The translations under genes and the position numbers were made by a program. DNA of 64,000 nucleotides from Verrucomicrobiota bacterium (lineage in GTDB: Bacteria > Verrucomicrobiota > Verrucomicrobiia > Limisphaerales > JACRJZ01). The notes under the pieces are model-generated. The model saw only the letters and a list, made by a program, of their open reading frames with translations. It was not told where the DNA came from and did no database searches. This document shows, piece after piece, positions 1 to 8,100 of this stretch. The DNA is taken from contig JACRJZ010000114.1 in assembly GCA_016219875.1 (NCBI GenBank), forward strand, positions 1 through 64,000. Direction: 5' to 3'. Position 1 is the stretch's first letter. Every line of letters begins with the position of its first letter.

Positions 1-156
1 CGCCATCCCGCTCGTAACCAGCTTCAACTCAGCCGCCACCGCCCGCACCACGGCGGCGCGGATGTCCGGCGTCAAACTGGCCAGGACCACTTTCGCCGCC
101 GCGTCTGCCGGCAACACCCCACCACTCCCCGCCGCGGGCACGGCTGGGTGGGGCAT
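1..156 (-). CDS. partial hypothetical protein, cut by left window edge
   Basis: An open frame on the minus strand runs off the left end. From an ATG at 156 it reads MPHPAVPAAGSG and continues into an alanine/valine-rich helical stretch (PADAAAKVVLASLTPDIRAA, then VVRAVAAELK). The amino-acid composition looks like a genuine folded protein rather than a shadow frame, but only about 52 residues are visible and no family is recognised. The same frame stays open upstream of 156, so the start is uncertain. Called only from composition and frame. Confidence 0.35.
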   Translation of the reverse strand, partial: MPHPAVPAAGSGGVLPADAAAKVVLASLTPDIRAAVVRAVAAELKLVTSGMA

Positions 157-431
157 CCCTGAACTCCCTGGCGATGCGTCGGAGCGCACCGCGACTTGAA
201 GCGTGCGGCGGCCTGCCTCCCTGAGAACCCTCGCGCGGACACACCACTCCCCACACTCCACACGGAACCGGAAATTTTTGGCCCGCCGGGTCGGGGCGTC
301 GTGGGTCCAAAGGCGGCAGGGAGACGGCCGCCCATCCGGGCGACCTCTGGCTACCCAAAGGTCGGCCCGTCAGGCGTGTCCGCCGTTACGCCCGGCCTAA
401 ACCAGGCGCACGGCCCGCCGCCAAGGCGCAA

Positions 432-448
432 GCCCACGGTTCGTGGGC
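432..448. repeat. short hairpin of REP-like geometry
   Basis: GCCCACG and CGTGGGC arms enclose the loop GTT. Stem and loop size match the GTAG-headed hairpins elsewhere in the window, but no GTAG tetranucleotide sits next to this one, so membership of that family is uncertain. Confidence 0.3.
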
Positions 449-784
449 ATGGGAATTCCTGGCGCGCGGCCTCTCGCCGGGCGGTGTCTGAAGTCGAGGA
501 TGGGAGTGAAAGCATAAGCATAGTTTTGGGTTCCAGTGAAGAAGGGAACGGCGGAAGCAAAGACCAATCCACCCGCCTATGAGGCGGAAGAGAGCGACCG
601 GAACGGCGCGCACCACGGCACGGAGCACCTCCCCGCGTCGCGGACCACCGAAGGCAAAAACGCCCGGTTCTCCCATCCGCTTTCATGTGACATCGAGGTT
701 ACGAAACCGCGTCCCGCGGTCAAGCGTCGCTGCGAAATTCTTCTTCACGATTGACGGATCAATCGCTTTTTGCCCCATTCCGAA

Positions 785-854
785 ATCTGCATTCCGCACT
801 CCGCATTCGCTTCGCCCTTTGCCTTGCCGCAATCTGCAATCTGCAATCTGCATT
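785..854. repeat. heptanucleotide repeat tract (AATCTGC type)
   Basis: Seven-base units AATCTGC, ATTCCGC, ACTCCGC and ATTCGC run from 785 to 810. Three exact AATCTGC units plus ATT follow at 831-854. The same unit occurs again at 25426-25456, and a related AATCGCA unit lies at 39072-39106. Confidence 0.7.
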
Positions 855-902
855 CCCCTACGTCCGCCCCGTCAGATCGCATCCGCTGCCGTCCCATCCC
901 GA

Positions 903-1637
903 TCAGCGCGCCCGCGACTGGCCAGCAGGCAGGCGCAACCGCGTTGGGTCAATGCCCAAACCGGCCTGTGATTCGCGCTCTTGAAGTCGGGCGATCTCTT
1001 CAGTCAGCGCCTCCCGCATCCGGTGACAAATCTGATAAACCTGCGCGTGGTTCAGTCCAAACATCTGGCACGCTTCCCCCACCGGTCGCTGGTTCACAAC
1101 ACACCAATCATAAACCTGGTAATCGCGTGGGTCCTTCTGCCGTCTCAGCCGCTGGTCCGCCCTGTCCAGGAGGTACTGTTCCCATTCCTCGTCCCACTGT
1201 CGCTGAAAGGCCTGCAGGGCCGCCGGATCGGACACCTGCCCGACCTCGTCTGCGGAAGAGCCGCCCGTTTCGGCCTTCGCCGAGTGTCGAGAGCCAAGCC
1301 GGCCTCGTGTCGCAATCTGGTCGGCGATCCGCCGACCGGTCAACTGCCCCAGCCAATTTCTGAACCTGCCTTTCCGCGGATCGTAGGCAAAACTCCGCAT
1401 CTTCAGGGCCACACTGAGCATCGTCTCTTGGACCGCGTCCTCCGCCTCTGCTTCACTCAAACCTGATCTCCTTGCGTAGGTCAGCATGAACGGGGTGTAA
1501 AGGTCGCAGAACTCCCGCCAACTTTCTTGGTCGCTCCAACTGCGCAGCCGCCCCAGCAGTCCGAGGTCCGTGGCCACATCGCACGCTGGGCGGGATGGCG
1601 ATGCACCCTTGGCAATTCGTGTAATTGATGCGCTCAT
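903..1637 (-). CDS. ECF-type RNA polymerase sigma factor
   Basis: Predicted 244-residue sigma-70 family factor of the extracytoplasmic-function type. Region 2 is clear (WREFCDLYTPFMLTYARR, then AEDAVQETMLSVALKM and RKGRFRNWLGQLT), with a C-terminal helix-turn-helix (GEACQMFGLNHAQVYQ followed by CHRMREAL) that would bind the -35 element. This wording of region 2, with the RYDPxKGxFRxWL block, is typical of planctomycete/verrucomicrobial ECF factors. The ATG at 1637 (MSASITRIAK) was chosen because the frame upstream of it has no sigma-like sequence. A TTGACA box sits just upstream. No anti-sigma gene is adjacent, and the target genes are unknown. Confidence 0.85.
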   Translation of the reverse strand: MSASITRIAKGASPSRPACDVATDLGLLGRLRSWSDQESWREFCDLYTPFMLTYARRSGLSEAEAEDAVQETMLSVALKMRSFAYDPRKGRFRNWLGQLTGRRIADQIATRGRLGSRHSAKAETGGSSADEVGQVSDPAALQAFQRQWDEEWEQYLLDRADQRLRRQKDPRDYQVYDWCVVNQRPVGEACQMFGLNHAQVYQICHRMREALTEEIARLQERESQAGLGIDPTRLRLPAGQSRAR

Positions 1638-1647
1638 GGCACGTGCA

Positions 1648-1676
1648 TTTAGCACAGCCTCAACTAATTTTGTCAA
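1648..1676 (-). promoter_or_regulatory. possible sigma-70 promoter of the ECF sigma gene
   Basis: Read on the minus strand, a perfect TTGACA (1676-1671) is followed after 17 bases by GCTAAA (1653-1648), preceded by TGT as in an extended -10. The -10 matches the consensus weakly. If real, transcription would start only a few bases before the ATG at 1637, giving a nearly leaderless mRNA. Confidence 0.25.
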
Positions 1677-1695
1677 GGAATACTCCGCCGCCAAT

Positions 1696-1898
1696 CGCGC
1701 CAAGAGAGTCGGAGCCACCGATGGTGACTGCCCCGGGCCAAGGAATGTCTCGGGAGCTTTTGGCCCCCCAAGCGTCGTGTTCTCTTGGGAGCGCACCCCC
1801 CCAATGGGCGGATTCGCTCTTGGCAGGCGCCGTTTCCCTTGTAGTCCGAGCCTCGTGCCCTCGGCTGCGACGGAGATCAACGGAAAGCAAGCTCCGCA
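1696..1898 (+). ncRNA. candidate structured RNA, unassigned family
   Basis: Several complementary segments nest here. GCCAAGAG (1699-1706) pairs with CTCTTGGC (1817-1824) as an outer stem. Inside it lie hairpins GGGCCAA/TTGGCCC (1735-1766), CCCAAG/CTTGGG (1767-1789) and CACC/GGTG (1716-1726). The outer 5' arm could instead pair with TCTCTTGG (1781-1788), so two exclusive folds are possible. A short CGGAG/CTCCG hairpin follows at about 1873-1898, and then an intrinsic terminator. No known riboswitch consensus is recognised. G+C-rich sequence folds easily, so this is a hypothesis. Confidence 0.3.
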
Positions 1899-1918
1899 TC
1901 CTGTTGCGCGAGAAGCGA

Positions 1919-1952
1919 ATGCCAACAAAACCGCTGTTGGCATCACTTTTTT
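1919..1952 (+). terminator. intrinsic terminator reading rightwards
   Basis: ATGCCAAC (1919-1926) and GTTGGCAT (1936-1943) form a perfect 8-bp stem with a 9-base loop, followed after three bases by six T residues (1947-1952). The T-run exists only on the plus strand. No plus-strand gene lies just upstream, so it either ends a non-coding transcript or acts as an attenuator before the gene starting at 2077. Confidence 0.65.
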
Positions 1953-1980
1953 GTCAGAACGCCCCTCCTCGGAGGGAATT

Positions 1981-2047
1981 GGATAGTAGAAGCACCGAGC
2001 TATCCAAAGGGCTAAGTCAGCCAGCCGGAGCCGGGGATGCTCGGTGC
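1981..2047 (+). promoter_or_regulatory. inverted repeats in the leader of the secreted-protein gene
   Basis: GCACCGAGC (1992-2000) is complementary to GCTCGGTGC (2039-2047), enclosing a small GGCT/AGCC hairpin (2010-2022). GGATAG (1981-1986) is complementary to CTATCC (2000-2005), and both stems need base 2000. The first stem ends 29 bases before the ATG at 2077. No known RNA family is recognised. Confidence 0.3.
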
Positions 2048-2076
2048 AAACGCGCTATGACGACATTGAAACTGTT

Positions 2077-5000
2077 ATGATGACGAACCCACAATCTGCC
2101 ATGCCTCATCTGGCCCTCCTCCTGCTTGCCGGGCTTTTGGCGTCCAGCAGGACCACCGCCCAGGACAACCAACCCGCCTACGCCGTGGTCGCACGCGGCC
2201 CGCACCACCGGGTGTGGCAACGCACCGAGGAAAGGAAGTTGCCAAACGGACGCACCATCGAGGAGAAGCACGCCTACACGGAACTGGCGTCCGGGATGCA
2301 TTACTGGGAGAACGGCCAATGGCAGGAAAGCCAGGAAGTCATTGAACTGCTGGCGGATGGGGCTGCCGCGATGAAGGGGCCGATGAAGGTCATCTTTGCC
2401 CCGAACCTGAACACCCGCGGGGCCATCACGCTCTTCACGCCTCTCAACCAGCGCATGACGCTCCATGTCCTGGGACTGGCCTACCACGACGTGGCCAGCC
2501 AAAAGAGCGTCCTGATTGCCAAAGTCAAAGACTGTGCCGGCGAACTGACTCCGCCGAACTCAGTCACCTACAGCGACGCCTTCGACGGCCTGAAGGCGGA
2601 CGTGCGCTTCGTTTACCAGCGCTCGGGGACTGAACAATTCGTCACGCTTCGGCAAATGCCGCCATCGCCGGACCAGTTCGGACTGGACCCGGCCACCACC
2701 CGTCTGGAGGTGTGGACCGAATTCCTGGACGCCCCAGTGCCCACACGAACGACCCGCATTCTCAAGACCCTCGATCAAGCCGGACCACTGGGCCGCGGCC
2801 CTGAGCCTCTGCTGAGCGACGACCACATCAGCTTCGGTGCCAGCGCGTTTGGACCGGGAACGGCCTTTGTCGAAGACGTCGGCGCGGAAGGAGGCGGCTT
2901 GGAGAAGGACTCCATCCCCGTGGGCAAGACCTGGCACCAGGCGGCCGATGGGCGGCAATTTCTCATTGAAGCCGTGGAGTATCCGGCGCTCAAGGCCAAG
3001 CTGGAGACTTTGGGTCTTCAAGCGGCGGCCCCCGCCAAGAACCGGACGGCTGCGGTGGTTCCGGGCCGGGCGTTCCCGGCCCCGCCTCAGCAAGCCAAGG
3101 CGCAGACTCCCGGCAAGAGGATGCGGATGGCCAAAGTCCCAGCCAGCAAAGACCTCGCGTTTGTGAGCCGCTCGCCGGGCTTCGTCCTGGACTGGCAACA
3201 ACTGGTGACGACCACGAACCTCACCCTTCGTGGAGACACAACCTACTTTCTGTCAGGAACCTGCAACCTCTATGGAAATACCACGATTGAGGGCGGTTGC
3301 GTCATCAAGAGCACCAACGGCACTTCGGTGCGCATCAACATCAACGGCACGCTGGACTGCCGCACCACGCCATACCGACCCGCCGTCTTCACAGGAAAAG
3401 ACGACGCAAGTATTGGTGAGATCATCACCGGCTGTACCAGCAACCTCGTCGGCTACTACGGCTACATCGGCCTGTGCTTTTACGCCACCGCCACCAACTT
3501 CTTCTCGGTGCATGATCTGCGGTTCATCCGTCCGGACTGTGCGGTTCTGGGCGACACTGGCCTAACCCTGGACCTGGCCAACCTCCAGTTTCTCCACTGC
3601 AACGTCGCCCTGCGACCCTGCACGACTGATTACACCATGCGCAACCTGCTCTTCAGCCAATGCACCTCGGCCTTTTTCAACAGCAGTTCCGTGACGAATA
3701 CCTTGGAGCACGCCACCTTCCATTACGTGACCAACTTGTTCTATGCCGGCACGGGCTCCTTGAATCTGACCAACGCTCTGCTGGTGGGCGTCTCCAACTA
3801 CACCAACTACGCCGGTCAGGCGGTGTACATGCTGCCCGCCACCTCGAATGTGTTCCAGACCGTCGGCGCGGGCCGCTACTACCTGGCCGATAACAGTCCG
3901 TTCCGTGATGCCGGTCGGACGAACCTGACCGCCGCCACGCTCAAGATCATCCAGCAAGGCACCACCTATCCGCCCCTGATTCGCACTAACAAAGTCACCA
4001 CCAGCACCACCTTGCCACAGGTCGCGGGGCGCGACCTGTCGGGCCCTGATATTGGTTGGCATTACCCCTCAGTTGACTACCTGATGAGTTGGTACGCGGC
4101 CAGCAACGCCTCGACCCTGACCCTCGAAGCGGGCGTGGCGGTCGCCGCCTTCGAGAACACCGGGATTTGGCTCCAGGACGGCTCCACTCTGGTCTGTGAA
4201 GGCACGGCCCTCCAGCGCAACCAGTTCCTCCGCTACAACGCCGTCCAGGAGGCGACCACCAACTGGGGAGTCAACACCTGGGCCACCTTGACCATTCATC
4301 CCTACCACTTCAGCAACGCGCCGCCGACCGCCCGGTTCCGTTTCACCGATTTCAATGCCATGTCCGGGGAGACCTACCATTTGGTCAGCTACATCGACTA
4401 TCCCTGGGATTTTGTCACCTGTTCGCTTCAGCATTCTGCTCTTTACGGGGCCGGCCTCAGCGTGGCCGCTCCGAGCACCATGACTTTGGCGGTGACCAAC
4501 ACGCTGTTCCAGCGGACCTGCGCCAATATCGAGGCCAATTTGCACCTCTACTTCTTCAATAATCTCTGTCGGAAGTCGGCCAGTTGGACCTTTTGGCCTG
4601 GTGCCACCAACAATTTCCTTTTCCGCGACAATGTCTTTGACGAGACAGAGATTCTGGGAGACACGGTGGATCAAAGCCACACCGCCTACATCAGTTCCTC
4701 AGGGTCATTCTATCCGCTCACGCCCACCAACGGAACCGAGATTCTCCTGACAAGCTTCACCTACGCCGCTGGTCCGCTCGGTGATTTCTACCAAGTCACC
4801 ACGAACCTTCTGAATGCGGGCAGCCGGAACGCCACCAATGCCGGCCTCTACCACTTCACGACGACAACCAACCAAGTGAAGGAGGGCACGAGCCAGGTGG
4901 ACCGAGGACTCCATTACGTGGCCGCGACGAACATTGCGGGGGTTTGGGTTCCGATGGACACCGATGGAGATGGAATCCCGGACTACTCAGAGGACCGCAG

Positions 5001-5106
5001 TGGAGACGGGCAACTCACCCCGGCGTTGTCCGAAACGGATTGGCACACTTACACGACGATCACCAACCAACCCGCTTTCCTGCAAGTCTTCACGCCCCTG
5101 AAATAG
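2077..5106 (+). CDS. secreted parallel beta-helix-like protein preceding the RHS gene
   Basis: Predicted 1009-residue exported protein. The ATG at 2077 (or the adjacent one at 2080) is chosen because it places a signal peptide (PHLALLLLAGLLASSRTTAQ) near the N-terminus. The first ~370 residues are a beta-rich domain of unknown type. From about residue 380 the protein is rich in short Thr/Asn/Gly strands (TTYFLSGTCNLYGNTTIEGG), as in right-handed beta-helix proteins. The end holds an Asp-rich calcium-binding-like stretch (DTDGDGIPDYSEDRSGDG, near residue 960). Only 31 bases separate it from the RHS gene, so the two are probably co-transcribed. Verrucomicrobial RHS genes often follow such proteins. 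A role in surface display or RHS secretion is inference. Confidence 0.7.
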   Translation: MMTNPQSAMPHLALLLLAGLLASSRTTAQDNQPAYAVVARGPHHRVWQRTEERKLPNGRTIEEKHAYTELASGMHYWENGQWQESQEVIELLADGAAAMKGPMKVIFAPNLNTRGAITLFTPLNQRMTLHVLGLAYHDVASQKSVLIAKVKDCAGELTPPNSVTYSDAFDGLKADVRFVYQRSGTEQFVTLRQMPPSPDQFGLDPATTRLEVWTEFLDAPVPTRTTRILKTLDQAGPLGRGPEPLLSDDHISFGASAFGPGTAFVEDVGAEGGGLEKDSIPVGKTWHQAADGRQFLIEAVEYPALKAKLETLGLQAAAPAKNRTAAVVPGRAFPAPPQQAKAQTPGKRMRMAKVPASKDLAFVSRSPGFVLDWQQLVTTTNLTLRGDTTYFLSGTCNLYGNTTIEGGCVIKSTNGTSVRININGTLDCRTTPYRPAVFTGKDDASIGEIITGCTSNLVGYYGYIGLCFYATATNFFSVHDLRFIRPDCAVLGDTGLTLDLANLQFLHCNVALRPCTTDYTMRNLLFSQCTSAFFNSSSVTNTLEHATFHYVTNLFYAGTGSLNLTNALLVGVSNYTNYAGQAVYMLPATSNVFQTVGAGRYYLADNSPFRDAGRTNLTAATLKIIQQGTTYPPLIRTNKVTTSTTLPQVAGRDLSGPDIGWHYPSVDYLMSWYAASNASTLTLEAGVAVAAFENTGIWLQDGSTLVCEGTALQRNQFLRYNAVQEATTNWGVNTWATLTIHPYHFSNAPPTARFRFTDFNAMSGETYHLVSYIDYPWDFVTCSLQHSALYGAGLSVAAPSTMTLAVTNTLFQRTCANIEANLHLYFFNNLCRKSASWTFWPGATNNFLFRDNVFDETEILGDTVDQSHTAYISSSGSFYPLTPTNGTEILLTSFTYAAGPLGDFYQVTTNLLNAGSRNATNAGLYHFTTTTNQVKEGTSQVDRGLHYVAATNIAGVWVPMDTDGDGIPDYSEDRSGDGQLTPALSETDWHTYTTITNQPAFLQVFTPLK

Positions 5107-5137
5107 CACGGATCGTACAATCTACCTGAATCACTCT

Positions 5138-8100
5138 ATGAAACACTCCATGCCCTACATCGCGAAGATTCTCGCCACACTCACTGGCTTGCGCTTTGTG
5201 TCACGGAAAGCACGGCTTTCCAGTCTGGTGATGCTATTATTCGTGCCGCTCACAAACGCTCAACTCGTCAGGATAGACTTTAAGGTCCACTTCGTGTTTC
5301 CCACCAACGGCTCTGGCTACCTCCAGCAGACTGTATCTCTCGCCGGAGTAACGAAGGTCGTTGCAGCACAATATCCTTGTGCGCCGATTGACACCCCTGT
5401 TCTGACCGCGCGACTGGAAACCAATAGAACGTACGAACTCTTCTATGGAAAGGGGAATCAAGCCTCATTTATCGGGACGGCCATCACGTTTTTAAACCCT
5501 CCGTGCAACCTCTCCGTCGAGGGCGGATGCTCGAATTGCAGCACCAATGATGGCCTCGACTGTGTTTACACAGAGGGAAGCGGGAATATCGTTGCATATG
5601 ACAACAATGGCTGGGACGCCGATTACCTGACGTGGGGGGTCAGCATTTCGCAGGCGGGTCGCATTGAGTTCAAGTCCTCTGCATGCGGGGGAACATCCCT
5701 GACAAGCCTATCGGTAGCAGACCGCACGGCCTATGCCTTTCCGGTGGGCAGATGCCCTTTCGACCAAGTGAACTGCCCTTACCTGGGGAGGGTTGACTGG
5801 TGGATTGAAGGTGACGCCCTTGGTTGCCAGCTTATGTTCCCATTTACGGAACGAGGTAACTTTGTTAATGCTGTTACAAGAGGGTGGGATAGTGGGGGGA
5901 CGATCCGCGTGCGTGCGGCGCCGGCGGACCACCATGAGTGCTATTATGAGGGCGTACTGGAGCTAATTCCGCCGCCACCGCCCAACATCGAATGCTTTGG
6001 AGATGCCACCGTCCCAACAGGACAATCAGGAAATACACCTCCAGGTGTGATCGGTCCGCCAGGCAGACCTCCCATGCCTCATCGTCCACCAGTCTGCATG
6101 GCTTGGTATGATTCCGAAGGAAGAACGCATCATCTGCCGGGTCAGAATGTCCTGTTGGGTGTTTCATTGGGCCAGTCGGCTCAAGACGATGCCCAAAGTG
6201 CGGGGATGCTCCTGGTCAAGCCCACGGTAAATCCTCCCAGTACCTCTGACCTGGCTTATCTATGGAAGCGCGATGATGTCGAACTGATCCCAATCTCATC
6301 GGACAACGGTGCCATAAAACAAGTGCGTTCACATGACGGGCTGGTCGATGTGTCAGTACCTCCTGAATTAGACGGAAAAGGCTACAAAATTTCTATCTAT
6401 GCTGCCAAGTACATTGGTGGGTACTCGCAGTCAGGTTATTCGATTATCGACAATTCACCTACTATCGCGACGGTCGCGGTCGAGAACCCGGACGCTCCAG
6501 ACTACCCGGCGACAAACCACATTCGCGTGACCGAGACTAGGCCCGAAGGAACAGGGGTCTACGACTATTATTGGATCACCAATAACGGCTGCGGCTGGGA
6601 AGTCACATACCCCTCCAATGCGAAAAAGGAGAGGTTGCTCACATCCCTGACGACAAACGCCAATCCCGAGAGGACTGTCACGCGGACGATCCTGACTTCC
6701 AATTCCCAGGTGGTCCTCGCCACATCCCACAAATTCGAGACGTTCAGTTTTGGCGAGCGATTGGTCAGTGCGGCCACCGGGACTGGCGCCGACATGAGGA
6801 CCAACGGCTATTCCTATTATACCAACGGGTTGGTGAAGTCGGAAACGCGCTTCGATGGGTATTGGCAATGGTTTTTTTACGATGAGGCTGGACGCCCCAC
6901 GCAGGTATTCTCGTCGGTCAAAACCAATCAGGCTGCGACCACCAATCGGACCCTGTGTCGCTTGATCGAGTACGACTATTCCACCAACGCGGTCAATGGA
7001 TCGGGCGACGACGGGACCGAGAAGCCCGCTTCACCACGTCAGACCAGAGAGTACCTGTTTGGACAGCTCGTCTCGTTGCACTATGCAGTTTTCCTTCCGG
7101 GAAAATCACTCGACGTTCAATGCCTTTCCACCAATGCCGCCTGGAACAGCGCGTCAAATCTCATCAGCACCAACTGGTACATCACGAATGGCTTGTTCTA
7201 CGGGAAGCTCTGGCGGACCCAGCCACCTGATGGAACCGTTGTCCTGTATCAGTATTCGCAGACATTCGATGGCTCCAGCTATGTGGCCACCAACTATACA
7301 ACGAATGTCGTGCTGGTGGGCAAGCCGGATGCGAGTGGAACCAACATTGCGGAGGGCACCAAAACCATCACAGTGGCGGGGCCGGTGGGAGAAACCCTGA
7401 TGCGGACCACGCTGAACATTGGCAGTTCTACAAACACGATTACGGAGCAAGAGATTTACAGCAGTTTTGACGAGTTCAACCGCGCGCGGGCCACGAGGTA
7501 CCTGGACGGAACGTCGAACACCGTCGCCTTTGATTGCTGTGGCCTGTCCGTAAGCACCAATCGGGAAGGCACCATTAGTCTCTATTCCTACGATGCGCTG
7601 AAACGGATGGTCGCAAGCTGGGTCTCCGGTATTGGCGTGACCTACAGCAATATTTTCGACGAAGCTGGCCAGATCATCGCGACGCTACGCCAAGGAACGG
7701 ATGGCACGCTGATCACCAACGAACAGCGAGTCTTTGATTCTGGGGGCAAATTGGTGCAGCGGATCGACGCCTTGAACCATGTCACCCAATACTCGGAGAC
7801 TAACGAGCCATCGGGGCTACGGATCGTGACTACCACCCAACTGACTAACGCAACGGCAGGCGTGTCTCGGATTGAGAAATTCAATCCCGACGGAACGTTG
7901 CAGAGTGTTTCCGGAGGCGCAGTGCATCCCGTGCGCTACGAATATGGCCCCACGAACAGCGGCACCTTCAAAAAGGAGATCAAGCTTAACCCCGACGGCT
8001 CTGATTCCGGCGAGTGGCTCATCGAATTCATGGATTTGGTCGGCCGGAACTACAAAGTGGTGTATGCCGACGGCAGCTTCAGCCAGACGTTCTACAACGC

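Larger units (their letters stand above)
157..902. other. gap without a convincing gene
   Basis: Several overlapping short open frames occur on both strands, but none has recognisable domains, a good start or conserved-looking composition. The stretch holds a 7-bp hairpin with a 3-base loop (arms GCCCACG/CGTGGGC, 432-448) and a tract of imperfect heptanucleotide repeats (785-854). No promoter or RNA gene is recognised. Confidence 0.5.

Noticed and set aside
196..971. Overlapping plus-strand open frames near the left edge
   Set aside because: Pro/Arg/Ser-rich composition, several frames equally open, no domain and no convincing start.
1981..2047. c-di-GMP (GEMM) or cobalamin riboswitch ahead of the secreted protein
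   Set aside because: Short stretches (CAAAGGGCTAA, AGCCGGAGCC) recall these families, but the defining boxes and tetraloop/receptor parts are missing.
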